From Diphasiastrum complanatum (Eukaryota > Streptophyta > Lycopodiopsida > Lycopodiales > Lycopodiaceae), in contig MU832610.1 of assembly GCA_029204225.1 (NCBI GenBank), positions 1 to 64,000 of the forward strand: DNA of 64,000 nucleotides, read 5' to 3'. The translations under genes were made by a program, and so were the position numbers. Shown here one piece after another: positions 38,570 to 50,362 of the stretch; position 1 is the first letter of the stretch; every line of letters starts with the position of its first letter. The notes beneath the pieces are model-generated. The model did not search any database, had not been told where the DNA came from, and saw only the letters and a program-made list of their open reading frames with translations.

Positions 38570-39327
38570 AATCCCATCAGATAGATCATTGTCATTAGTG
38601 AAAGCTAGTACATAAGAGCATCTCATAGTCCATGTATTTTTAGGATGACCGAGTCTAAAAATGAAGCACACTTTTGGTGTTTCTCTACGCGTATCCTGAT
38701 CTGCAAAACCAGACACCAACATTTAAATATTACAATTCATTGTATATATGTAATCAACAACCATTAAAAAAAATCTAGAAACACATTCATTGTTAATATT
38801 TATAGTTTGTTCGTTGATACTGAACACAAAATTTGTGGGCACATCAATAAATATCAATCCAAGCATAGCCCGTACATCTTCCAAACTTCAATCACTATTG
38901 ACACAGACTTTCCCCACTTCATCATCTGCCATATATATGGATAGTTCAGACTCTTGATGTCCATCTCTGCATCCAAGTTGTCCCATCGACCATGAGCAAA
39001 CTTGAACGTCCTGTAAAAACTTAAGGAGCATGTTTGACGTGCAATGTGATATATTATTGTCATTGTCTTACGACAAAGATCACACATTATTAAATCACCT
39101 TTGTGCTCTACTTTCCTCGAGTCCCAAGATGTAAATACATTATGCAACAATGAGGATTCTGTTGCTTTCCATGCCCATAATGTATTTGTTTCTCTAAAAG
39201 ATATTGTTTTAAATATGGCAACAAATACAACGATAGACACACAGACACTAGTGTAAACAAGTTTGGAGCCAAATGGCCAAATAGGATTTGGACTTGCTAT
39301 AAAAGGATGTAACTCGTGGGGAGACAT
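38570..39327 (-). pseudogene. ORF4, copy B (unknown family)
   Basis: The frame 39327-38854 (minus) contains SWDSRKVEHKGDLIMCDLC, then MTIIYHIARQTCSLSFYR, GRWDNLDAEMDIK and VSIVIEVWKM. It matches ORF4 of copy C (GWDSKTNNDIE, MIFRYHIEKQMFSLTFSY, GTWLPLDQDFELK, VEVEEHWKL). A further exon behind an acceptor (tttgcag, near 38703) reads TPKVCFIFRLGHPKNTW and stops near 38572. I recognise no domain; a CDLC pair is present only in this copy. The first exons are not identifiable. Confidence 0.55.
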
Positions 39328-39988
39328 ATCTTCTCTCTTATCTATCTCATTTCATCATTATACATGGTTCTCTTTGGGTTCTACTACTCATTGGTGCAAT
39401 CTCTTGATGTTATCTTGCAAATCTATGTGTAGAATGCTCATTTTATGCTATTTCTAGGTTCACACGTGTGAAGGATAGTAGGTTAATGTAAATGTACAGA
39501 TATCAACTATATTTTATGTTCTAGTTCATGTTTGATCAGTATCTCTTAGAGTTTACATCTCATTTTGCATGCAGATGTTGATTTTTCTACATTGGCAGGA
39601 TTGTTGATTTGCTTCTCTCTCTAACCAAAGATCATGATATGATTTTGGATCATCAATGATCTGAAATCTTTCACATCACACAAGGGCAATTGCCACATAG
39701 TTTTTCTCAAAAGAGTGTTACAGGGGCCATTTCTTATATAAAAGAGCCCTTTGCTTTCCATCAAAGATCAGTTTGCAAAGCTTTTAAAAATCCAGCAAAT
39801 TCGTTGAGAATCTAAAATTGAAGCTCATATGAAAAAAGGAAATGTTTACTATAAGAGCTACATCATCTCAATTAAAACATGCCAAGACATCCCAATAAAA
39901 TACAATAAATTGACGGTGCTTCTGGTAAGTCCATTACTACAAAAGAAATGGCAAAGCAATCTTGACAAGTATGTCTTCCACTATGCCT

Positions 39989-41290
39989 TTAGGACAACTG
40001 GTCAGCTAAGTTGATAGCAAAATTTACAGGTTTCAGCCTTGTAAGGCCCCATTTAGCACATAGCTTTGTTGTAATAAGATTAACTCCTGAACCTCCATCT
40101 ATCACAGCTGTCTCTTTTCCAAATTGTTTATGTTGTTCAATAGGATGATATTTCGGTGCGCACTCTCCCAGATTCCCCCTACATTGAGTCTTTGTTTGAT
40201 TTTTCAAAACCGGCACAAAATAGTGGTTCCTGCTGGACTGTTGGTTCAAACTGAGTCAATCTTTCTGCTAGCCCTTCTTTCGCTTGTGATTTTTGAAGGG
40301 TGATATCTCAAATTTTTTGTTTCTCTGCTTTAATAAATCCAACTAGGTCAGCAACTTATCATTCTTCTTTATTAGCTCTTCATTTTTCTATTCCAATTTT
40401 TCAATCTTTTCCAACTGCACTTGGCTTATTACATCATGCACTTGGTTCAATGGGTTGGGGACTGCTTCTCTTTGCTAAATTGTAATCATATTCAATGAGC
40501 AGTTATCAACGGTGGTTTGGACAATCCTTGTAACAATGTCCATAACTACATTCTTGACAGAATGCAGTAAACTTTTCCTTATTCAGACATTCAACAATTC
40601 TGCGATTTTCTTCACATCCAAAGTATCCAAGTGGTGCTCTAGCCCACTGTCTAGACTGTTGTTGTTGTGCAGTAGCATAGATAGTGTATTACTCTGAAGG
40701 ACCAATGTCTTAATTAGTATTGTAATTCCATTGGTCATTACCAACTAGAGATTATGGTTCTATCATATTTGCAGAAGGAACATGTACTGGAGGAGCTGAC
40801 AAAGCTAATCATTCTGGAAATCCAAGACCATGGGGCTTACCATCAGGTCCCTTTTAATTTGGATTACCTATGTATTGATATTTAGCATATTTGTGCTGAA
40901 TAACCAGAGGATTAAATGAGCAAAAAGCTGTACCATGTTCAGTGGAATTACATAGATGACAATAAGTATCCTTCACATGCCTTTTTAGTGTGGGACACTC
41001 ATTTATGGTGTGATTTCCAGCACAAATCGCACACCAAGTATTTTCTCTGCTAGGAAATGTTTTAGCCATCTTATCAGTTGCTTTGTCAATCTTCACATTC
41101 TGCTCTTCTAATGCTTTCAACTTTGCATCGAACTATGACTGCATCTTCTCTACTTGCATCTGTTGCTTCTGGCCAAGTTTCTCAAACTCATCTATCATCA
41201 ACTCAGCTATTGCATAAACGTTCTGCTGGACAGTACAAGAGTGAGCATGAAATCCGACATTCAACTATGAAGGAATGGCTCTAGTCATTT
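39989..41290 (-). pseudogene. Ty3/gypsy gag C-terminus and aspartic protease (minus)
   Basis: On the minus strand: a helical segment (FDAKLKALEEQNVKIDKATD), the Cys/His block WCAICAGNHTINECPTLKRH plus CHLCNSTEHGTAFC, further on CQECSYGHCYKDC, and last VIDGGSGVNLITTKLCAKWG, an aspartic protease site. The protease motif has G where T or S is normal (DGGSG for D-T/S-G-A/S), so activity is doubtful. The gag end is closely related to the gag at 54441-55268 (FPTRENVWCPICSQHHTV). Many stops are present. Confidence 0.75.
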
Positions 41291-41659
41291 TTTGTGAAAA
41301 AGTTGAAGCTTCGCAAAAATGCGAAAAAGTTGAAGGCCGAAAAAGCCGAAGGTTTGCCTTGAGAAGACTACGATGTCGATGATGCTTACAAGAGCTCCAT
41401 TTTGAACCTACGTTCATCAAAGAGTTCAGACAAGGAAACGTCGGCAAGTCGAAGTCGAAAAAGTCAAAGGAAGACTATCATCGACTTTTCGTGTATTTCT
41501 ACAGACTGTGCGACAATGCGAGTAAAAATGCAACAATGTGAATGGAAACAGATTAACATGGAATTTAGGAGAGAAGAGGAAATCAATCCAGTACCCTCCC
41601 TTACTCTGGATCCATAAATGCCTTGATCTTTAGACTAAGCAATGCACAAAATTTTTGTG

Positions 41660-42940
41660 TGCATTAATACTCAATGCCTTTGTAAACATTTGCAACCATG
41701 TCCTGCGCAACAGTACGTTAAGCTTACCTCTTTGTCAAGAATATTGCCCCTGACATAATGATATCGGATCTCAATGTGCTTACTCCTAGAGTGAAATCTA
41801 GGGTTGGGCGATAAGGCAATGGCACTATGATTATCATAGAATATGATTGTCGAGGTGTACAGAATGTTTGAAAATAAATTTCTCAACCAAAAAGCTTCTT
41901 TAATATATTGAGAAACAATAGTATACTCTGCTTCTGTAGATGAAAAAACAATAAAAGTTTGCTTACGACTGTTTTAAGAAATAGGACCGCTGTTGAGAAA
42001 GAATGTAAATCCAGATGTGGATTTATGAATATATACATCTCCTCCCCAACTTGCATCTGAATATCTACTTAGCTGATGAAGATTGTCGCTATTGACTTCT
42101 CCATAGCAGATGCACTGGTCCATAGTAGCTCGAATATACCTCATGACTCTTATGAGAGCCTTCCAATGGGTGATGCCAAGATTAGCCATGAATTGGCTGA
42201 GTGAGCTAACTGCAAAAGAGATATCAGGTCTTGTGCAGACCATTGCATACATGAGAGATCCAAGTATCGATCGATAAGGAAACTCTCTCATTTGTTGCTC
42301 CTCTTCTTTCTTGGTTTGAGGACATTGGTACTTTGACAATCACAGGCCTGGATCTATTTGTGAGTGAGCTAATTTACAATTAATGATATGAATACCTTTG
42401 TTGAGTAATATAGATCAGCCCTCTCATTCTGTCTCTGTGGATTTGAATGTCCAAATAGAAGTGAGCTTCAGAATACAGCATCTGTTTAGCATCCTTCACC
42501 AAATTGGTGTTGTTGCTGAAATGCAATGTATCATCAATATACAAGGTAATAATTATAAAGGATTTTTGCACTGACTTGAAGTATACATTTGAATCGGCAG
42601 TGCTTGGTTCAAAATCGTGTTGGATGAGGAAAGTGTTGATCCTCTGAAGCCAAAAGCTCTGGCTGATTGCTTCAAGCCATAAAGTGTCTTGAGGAGTTTA
42701 TACACATGATGCTTCATACCTTCGTGAAGGTATCCTTCAGGTTGTAGCATACAAATGTCTTTTTTGATGACTCCATTCAGATAAGCTTTCTATACATCGA
42801 GTTGATGTACTTCTAGGTCAGCTATTGCAACATACGACAGGAGAGCTCGGATCGATGAATTTTTGACTAATGGACTGAAAGTCTTGTTGTAGTCTATCCA
42901 CATCATCCATTGGTGGTTTGTGTTGACCTTCTAGATTTCT
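41660..42940 (-). pseudogene. copia reverse transcriptase / RNase H fragment (minus)
   Basis: Minus-strand pieces in order: ALLSYVAIADLEVHQLDV, YKLLKTLYGLKQSARAFG, ITLYIDDTLHFSNN (catalytic YIDD), QCPQTKKEEEQQMREFPYRS, GSLMYAMVCTRPDISFAVS, SDASWGGDVYIHKSTSGFTF and FYDNHSAIALSPNPRFHSR. This is the copia RT palm to RNase H order. Stops and frameshifts interrupt it, and the 5' part and LTRs are missing. Confidence 0.88.
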
Positions 42941-43129
42941 ACAATCTAGGACCTAACTCCTATAATTTAGGAGATGTCATATTAGAAAAAAGCTAATTAA
43001 AATGGATCTGAATATTACAAGTGTCATTTCCCATGTGTGGATAGGTCCTCACATGTCTGGATCCACATAGATGTCAAAATACATCAAAAACCATGTGAGA
43101 AATTGCTAAATTCTAACATGACCTATCGA

Positions 43130-44850
43130 TTTCCTTCCACAAGTGCTGCTCAAACTCGGAGGTCTCAAGTTTTCTATAGATCTAGTAGTACTTGATATTC
43201 CCAATAATGCTTATTCATATGAATTACTACTTGGTCGTCCATGGCTCACTAATGCAAGAGTCGTTCATGATTGGAGCAAAAGACGAGTCACTTTTGAAAA
43301 TCGTGATAATTCTGTCACCATTGATTCAACGGGCAAACTCAAACCTGCACGCATCCATGATGAAGGGTCCTTGACCACCAACTCAGTGTTTGAACTGTAC
43401 TAGTCCAGCCATGAAAAAGGTCATTATGTAAATCTACTGATATCATAAACTAGAGTCACAATCTAGCTACCATTGATTGTGTGAATGTTGATTACTATGC
43501 TCAGCATCAAGATGATTGTACCTCTCCACTCCCGATCGAACACGACCAATTACCTAATCTTGATACACCTATCATCAATATCAATTTTATTGATATCCGT
43601 CCACACAATGATGGGTTACTAAATGTTGCATGGCTACCTACTAATGAATTAGAAGATTTATTCGTCGATGACTTACGAATTTAGAATTGTCCAGAAGATT
43701 TGGACATTTCTGATATTCAGATCCTCAATTACATGGAGGCACTTCCACTTAAGGCCTATCCGCAACATGCTTCCAAGGTGGAACCGGTTGCCAAGGTTAC
43801 AGTTGAAAAGTCTGATACAAAATTCTACCGTGCCAAACGCCCAAACTATCCTTGGGATCTCTGCAAGGAGGAGACCATCTTTCAAATTGATGATGAGATC
43901 CTCCATGACGTACGACCCGTTCCTCATCCACACACCTCCCCAGAGCCAAAGCCTCAACCACGTGGCCATACTATGAAAGAAAAGATGAAAAAATCACTTC
44001 AAATTCAACTACCTGGCAACCTCACAATTGTTAGGGAAGTTCATGAGATTGCCTCTGTTCCTACACCAACTCCCGAATGTCCCCAATCACCATCTAGGCA
44101 GGTAAAAGACAAGGCCCTTTCTCGAATCTCCAGCCCATGATGGTAATTCGCCCTACAAAGGCCTTGCGTGAACTATCACCCTTTCTCTGAGTGAGCCAAA
44201 TGAAACCAACAAATATATTGTCCACATCGAAGCTCATTTCAATCACGAACAATGCAGACGGCTTGAAAAGCTCCTGTGAAAATATAGACAGGTCTTTGCG
44301 TGGACCTATATAGACATGAAAGGCACCTCACCTCAAGTAGTTGTCCATCATATCCTGCTTAAATCGGGTGCGAGGCCAACTGCTAGTCGTCCATACAGAT
44401 GCAATCCCATCTATAAGACCAAGATCAAAGAAGAATTACAATGTCTCTTAGATGCAAGATCTATCTATGAAATCGAACATACTGAGTGGGTCTCTCCAAT
44501 TGTCATCGTTCCCAAGAAAAATGAAAAATTTCGAATCTGTGTCGACTTTAAGAAACTTAGTGTCGTCATAGAACGTGATCATTTTCCATTACCTTTCGAA
44601 GAATAGAAAATCTAGCAGGAGATGAGGCTTACTCCTTCTTAGATGGCTTTAGTGGATACAATATGATCCAAATTGTTGAAGAAGATCAACATAAAGCCGC
44701 TTTTGCCACAGAATGGGGCACCTTCTGGTGGAAACTCATGTCGTTTGGTCTCTGCAGTGCCCCTAGCACTTTCCAACGTGTTATGCAAGCTGTCTTTTCT
44801 CAGTAGATGGGCGATACCCTAGAGGTTTACTTGGATGACCAATTGCAACC
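43130..44850 (+). pseudogene. Ty3/gypsy protease and reverse transcriptase fragment (plus)
   Basis: Plus-strand frames carry YELLLGRPWLTNARVVHDWS (end of the retropepsin domain), then RPYRCNPIYKTKIKEELQCL, WVSPIVIVPKKNEKFRICVD, YSFLDGFSGYNMIQIVEEDQ, GLCSAPSTFQRVMQ and EVYLDDQ (catalytic YLDD). The sequence stops right after YLDD at about 44850. One TAG stands in place of Gln before MGDTLEVYLDD. It is a truncated element. Confidence 0.88.
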
Positions 44851-45449
44851 ACTTACCAATCAAAGCAGGTAATGTTTTGTTTTGATTTTGCATGTCTTTC
44901 GACCTGGTGTATCATGTTAATATTGTGTGTGTGATTAGATTGTTTTGACTATATAAAGCTCAATGCTTTAAGCAAAAATGGATTGATGAATTCAAACTGG
45001 AAAATCGTCCTAAAGCAGACTCTTATTTCCAGGGCAACTTGTAGATGGCATGATTGAAAAATGTTTTGTGTTCAAGTTGTCTATGGTAGGTCCTGCATCT
45101 GGAGTGGATCTGGTGAGGTGTATGCAAAAAGAAAATGATTTGGATCAATCATGGATCTGTTTTGATTATGTGAGGAGAGTGAGAGATTGGAGCACGATGG
45201 TTGCCCATGTTTACGATTCCAAGTTAAACTCATCTCTATAGTTTTGATTTTCTAAAATTTTATTTAATCATAACTTGAATGAGAGACATAGACTAATTTT
45301 TAAAAACCACTTTTAACATACAAAGCCTACAGTTGATTGTCGTATGTGAGATGAAAGTCGAGGACACTAAGGCATAGATTAAATTTTGGGAGATGTTGAA
45401 TGTTGTGATGCACAGACATGGTGTGGATGTGATGAAAGCTAAAGGATGG

Positions 45450-45855
45450 CAAAGCTTTTGCACTTATCATCCTCAACATCTTAGAAACTCAAATCGGCCA
45501 CGTGTCTGAGGCTCATACCTCCAAGGAAGTCTGGGACATCTTGAGCACCTTGTACAAAGTGCAAGATATAGCTTCCAAGCTACATCTCAGGAATAATTTA
45601 CTCCCTCAAGATGACAAATGGTGATTCCATGCAAAATCACATCAACTAGTTCAAGAACCTGCTAAAGCAAATGGCCGATGTCGGATCAGTCATAGAAGAT
45701 CAAGACGCAAATTCGAATCAAGAAAAATTACAAAATGTTTACATATGCATTCCTTCCACGAGAATGGACATATGAGCACCAACTACATATTGGAATGAAA
45801 AAATGAGCGACATTTCCAAATTTAAATCAAGCATACAAGCATGGAGATTGGATTG
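45450..45855 (+). pseudogene. copia gag (UBN2) fragment
   Basis: The plus frame reads ALIILNILETQIGHVSEAHT and KEVWDILSTLYKVQD, then after a frameshift TNGDSMQNHIN and LLKQMADVGSVIED. This is typical UBN2-type gag. It ends about 100 bp before copy C, so element C may have been cut on its left side here. Confidence 0.65.
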
Positions 45856-45978
45856 ATCGTACATAGTATATAATATAATCAAAGATGAGTATTTTGTTTT
45901 GCTTCATAGAATCTGGTCATAGTACTTTGATGCAACTGATTACTCTATTATTTTTTTGATGATGACATTATATCATAT

Positions 45979-48731
45979 TTGGCACCTTTGCAGAGAAGAG
46001 GAGGCAAAGGAGTTCAAATATCTGCTGAAGATCGTTCTCGTTACAGGGTAGAAGGAAAGAAAAACGTGGATTTGTGGACAGATGGAACATTATATCCACA
46101 AGATCCAAGCACTTTGACACATCCCACATTCTCTTCAATAACTCATTTAGTTACATGGATATGCAGTGAGCATAGTGGATTACTAGGATATTGTGAAAGA
46201 TTGCAAAACCATGGAAAACAACTTTATATGAATAAAGTTCACTTTTTAGAAGGTGAGTTAATTCGGATATCCTCTTATTGTCAGAATAGAGATTGTCATC
46301 TCCAAAAGACGCTAGAAGAAAATGAACAACTTAAAAAGAATAATGAATCATTACAGAAGATAGCAATCAATATCAAATCAGAACTAGAGCAAATGCAGTC
46401 AGTCTTACAGTCTATTCGTATTGAAAACTTACAATTACTGAAGGATGTGGATTTGGTAAAGAAGAAGGCTGAAAGTAAGAAGCGAAAGCGATAAAGTTGC
46501 AAGGATATTCAAATGCTTTCAAAAGGAGGTTATTGAAATAGAAAGTTTCGTGCATTCAAGTAAGCATATTCTAAATTTTGTAAGTTTTTCAATGACATTT
46601 GGATTTAATTTCAACTATGGTGATATTCTGTTAACTATTTGTTTTTTTTGCATATCTGCATTAGTAGCACCTCGGAATATTAAAGACAATGCTTCACTAG
46701 GAATGTCATTGGACACAATATTGACTTGCAAATCCACTGAGCGTATCATGATGAACAATAGGATTTCAAATGTAAAGTGTAAAATAGCAGAGTCTTTGAT
46801 GGTGGACATTCAAAATATTTTAGATAAGACTATAGTTCAGGGTGCTTGTGATTTTGCAGGTATTAGTAGGGAAGCATATGCAACAATATTTAAACTAATT
46901 AGAGAAGCTTTTAAGCAAGTTCAAATTAGAAAAGTCCCAATCCCTAGGACATACCACTTGAAGAAAGAGAGGGATACATTAAACATAGGTATGTATAAGA
47001 TCACTGAAACTCCATTTCATATTGAGGAGGTGTATGAAACTGATGGAAGATCGATATTCTGTAATTCATCAAACAATTTATTTGTTGATCTAAATTACTT
47101 GCTAAAATACATCGTCACATTCTATGATATAACCTATGAAAAGGTGAATGGCAAAATAATCATAGTACTTAAGTTAGATGAGTCAGAAATTGTGAAAGGG
47201 TAGAAGATGGAAAGGGTTAGTATAACTCTCATGAATGATGCTCTATCCCAAACAGAGAACCAAGAAGATTTCAAATTTAGTGTCTAGTCAGAAAATGATA
47301 TATGGTGGTTGGCAGCGTTTCAGGTAACTAGCCTCATTATTACATTACATTCATTGAATAGTATTAATACATTGTAAACTAAGTATGATTAATTCTTTGG
47401 ACAGGTGCTAAAAGAGGATCATGATATATTATCATGGATATTCTCAAGGACATCTTATCCTAGGATCATCAAGGACCATATGGATGGAGGATTTCTCAAT
47501 GTTCCAGGAGTTGGAGACTTCAATGTTGAATGGCACTTAGCAGGTGATTTGAAAACATTGAAATGTATGTATAATGTCTCTCACGGTGCTACATCAAAAC
47601 ACCCTTGTTTGTACTGCATGAAAATGGCAAAAGATGTAACTAGAAGTACAGGAATTACTAGAGAATATGCAGATCCAAACTGGAAGCCTGTGCTACCTAT
47701 CCCCTTAAAAAATGTGCATGTTTGCACTCTTCATGCAGAAGTTAGATTAATAGAAAAGATCATTTATCTTCATATAGTTTTTGCTTGGAATACTAAGCCA
47801 ACATCTTTAGCAAAGGAAGCTATCTCTCGATTAGAAGATGTTTTATCAAAAGCAGGACTCCATAAAGGACATGTCAAAATTCAAAAAGATGAAAAGCTTT
47901 CAGGAAAGAATGGGAACATGCCAACTAAGCCAAGCATAGGAGGATCAAAAGCACATCGTTTTCTATCAAATTATACTGGTAAGGCTTCTAATATTCAACA
48001 CTCAGTCTGGATAGATATTATTGTTGCCACTCAGGACTTCGAGAAAGACAATGTATGGAAAAAGCTTGATAGTATGATTGCTATTTTAAGAAAAGAAAAA
48101 TACTCTGATATTGATAAGAAAGCTGTCCAAAGGACTTGTGTTGAGTTTGTTAATGCAATATCAAAAGCATGGGGAGAAGATCACATCACTCATTACATGG
48201 TTAGTATAAAATTTTCAAAATGCTTTCAAATTTTCATATATATTTAGATCTAAACATAAGACTAACATTATAATTTTGACATATGCAGCACATACTAAGA
48301 GATCATACAACATTTTTTGCATATAATATGGAAGCTTGAGTGTATGGTCATCACAAGGGATGGAGAAGTCACACTGGCATGCACGAGCAGCATTTCATCG
48401 AAATACACAACATGGAGGAACCAATGAAAAACGAAACTACATTTGTCAATTATTTCAGTGGTTCTACCGCAGAATTCAGATTCGACATATAACAAAGACC
48501 ACACAATACAACAAGTTTAGAAAAACATGCAAGTTCATACAGGAAGAGAAAATTAGATCATTGCTGAGTAAAAGATCATCATTGCTGAGTAGAAGATCAT
48601 CATGGCATGTTCATAATTGCTTTGCAAATTCATTGAACAAGAGAGGAGCAATATCCAATGTAAATGTATTCATTGTATTATACAAAGTGTCAACTATTCA
48701 TCATCAGATCTTGTATCAAATTCTATGGTAG
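45979..48731 (+). pseudogene. copy C: transposase-like gene of an unnamed family
   Basis: It is collinear with copy B. Exon 1 (from about 45979 or 45995; tttgcag at 45989-45995 could be an acceptor, so the true start may be missing) has DLWTDGTLYP and SGLLGYCERL, then a coiled coil. Exon 2 (46660-47326) has KIAESLMVDI, GISREAYATIFK and IVLKLDESEI (Asp codon 47177-47179). Exon 3 (47405-48198) has EWHLAGDLKT (Asp codon 47546-47548) and HPCLYCMK. Exon 4 (from 48289) has GMEKSHWHARAAFHRNTQHG (Glu codon 48363-48365). TAGs after IVKG and FKFSV, a frame change near 48325, and a damaged acceptor before exon 2 argue against function. I infer a DDE transposase; no family name can be given. Confidence 0.78.
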
Positions 48732-49588
48732 TATTGTCATGAAGAAATTCTCTGCTAGCATATGCATCTAATAGATGTGCATTATCCTTATTTCCACTAG
48801 ACCCTCCTCATCATCAAAATCAATACCAGCAACAAGGTCATCTGTCTCAAAATCTACAAAGTCGGAGAATTCAAAAATTGTGCCGGATAATAAACATAGA
48901 ACCTCGTGCTCACGATAGTCAAAAAATTTACATATATCAGCAGTAGTAAAATATACATCGTCATTACTATAATATATAGGCAAATTGAAAAGACATTTCG
49001 AATCCTCCATAGATTTGGATTCATCATCAGATGTATTTTGGCCAATGAAAGAATCCCGAAGAACATCAGTATTTAAATCAATGAAGTCACTTTCTTTATC
49101 AGGAGTGTCGATAAGAAAGCGATATCCTTAATGGCTGACTAAACAGAGGAGGGTGCAAAAGGAGGGTCAACAACAGGAAACTCATCATCATCTAGGATCT
49201 GAACTAAAAAAAAAAGTACGAAACCACTCTAATATTCAACCAATGGACATTTATTGTTGCAATACGGACACATAGAACTACTTTTGAAAAGATCAAACAA
49301 TTTGGTGAACATTTTATCCAGTCTATGTCTAAAAGCTGGGAAGAAATGAAAAAGATCAGTATAATACATGTACTGGAGTTGACCTATGGAGAAAACAGGC
49401 TTGCTAAGTATATCTTTGAATCTGACATAATGTTCATAAAATACGTCAGAATTTGGTTGTGCAGTCCTGAAAACATGTAGATATGGCCTGAATAGGCTGT
49501 GGAAGTAGTCCAGATTTTTAGTAATCCCAAATTCACTCAGAAATGAACTCAAGTTTGATTCTCGTGAGGATGATGAGGAAGAGGCCAT
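48725..49588 (-). CDS. ORF2, copy C (unknown family, divergent from the histone-protease gene)
   Basis: The minus-strand ATG at 49588 gives MASSSSSSRESNLSSFLSEF, then LFRPYLHVFR, YFHSLF-type aromatic residues and a CPYCNNKCP motif before a stop near 49229. A small intron (possible donor ccattg|gttgaa, acceptor after a T run near 49200) could join it to an acidic second part (49123-48768: SKSMEDSKCLFNLPIYYSND ... FETDDLVAGIDFDDEEG). The last residues, in an adjacent frame, match ORF2 of copy B (LLDAYASREFLHDNT). No catalytic domain is recognised. The acidic tail and CxxC pairs suggest a binding or regulatory protein, which is inference only. Confidence 0.5.
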
Positions 49589-50362
49589 GACAGTAGTGGG
49601 AATATCGCACTTGTGCATGCGGGAGAACTGAACCAAAACAAACTATCAAAATGGCAAAAAAGATGGATATGTACGGCAGACAGATACTGAATATCGCACT
49701 TGTGCGCGAGTAGGTATACTTGCAAGCAAACAAACAACAATGAGCGCGCACAAAAGCAATATGTCGCGAATTTTGAGAACGCAAAAGGTCAAAATTTATT
49801 CGATTTCCGTGCCATTTATACTAAATTTTTGCACGTGTGGTCAACAGACTTATGACACGTGTCTACTTTCAATTCGACAACAGGCGTAGGCACGTGTGAG
49901 ATGACACCTGCACACATGTGAAATGACACCTAGACACGTGTTGCATGTTCATTCGATTGCTCATAAACACATGTCGCTCTCGCATTCATCTGTACAACTC
50001 CCACACGTGTGACAGGACGTTCTTTTGCACGTGCGAACCCCGATATAAAATCACAAATTTCGATGAATTTTTTTCACTTTTTTTTTTGCTCTGCATATCG
50101 CATTTGTGCGCGCCCTTCACGATCAAAATTCCTCCTACTACCTTTCATGCTCACAGGTCCGATACCTCTTCCTACATGTCACCCCATATCGCACTTGTGC
50201 ATCTTTCCTCAAATCTAGTCGTTCTCTCTGATATTCGGCTCGCATAGGTCCGATATACCATACATTCTGTTCGTACATAGCAGTCCTCTGCGAGTTCTTT
50301 ATCATCCGTTCCTTCTCATTCTAACCTTCACGCACAAGTCCGCTATCACATAGTTCACACCC
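49589..50362. promoter_or_regulatory. probable bidirectional promoter between ORF2 and the histone-protease gene
   Basis: Opposed TATA boxes lie at 49813-49820 (TATAAATG on minus) and 50043-50050 (ATATAAAA on plus). Between them are six CACGTG hexamers (49832, 49856, 49891, 49935, 50004, 50028), mostly as ACACGTGT, plus CACATGTG-like variants at 49911 and 49967. CACGTG is the plant G-box bound by bZIP and bHLH factors. Outside the TATA boxes are four copies of TATCGCA(C/T)TTGTGC (49603, 49692, 50096, 50187). Both genes have long 5' leaders (about 200-300 bp). Confidence 0.65.
49603..50200 (+). repeat. four copies of TATCGCA(C/T)TTGTGC
   Basis: Positions 49603-49616, 49692-49705, 50096-50109 (T variant) and 50187-50200, all in the same orientation, two on each side of the CACGTG cluster. 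The core GCACTTGTGC is nearly palindromic. Confidence 0.75.

Noticed and set aside
43673-43969. 98-codon minus-strand frame
   Set aside because: Antisense to the plus-strand gypsy linker between protease and reverse transcriptase.
46296-46502. Cys/Ser/Phe-rich minus-strand frame
   Set aside because: Antisense shadow of the coiled-coil region of copy C.
49229-49784. Extended minus-strand starts upstream of 49588 (at 49636 or 49784)
   Set aside because: They would translate the TATCGCACTTGTGC repeats; the ATG at 49588 with its Ser-rich start is the better choice.
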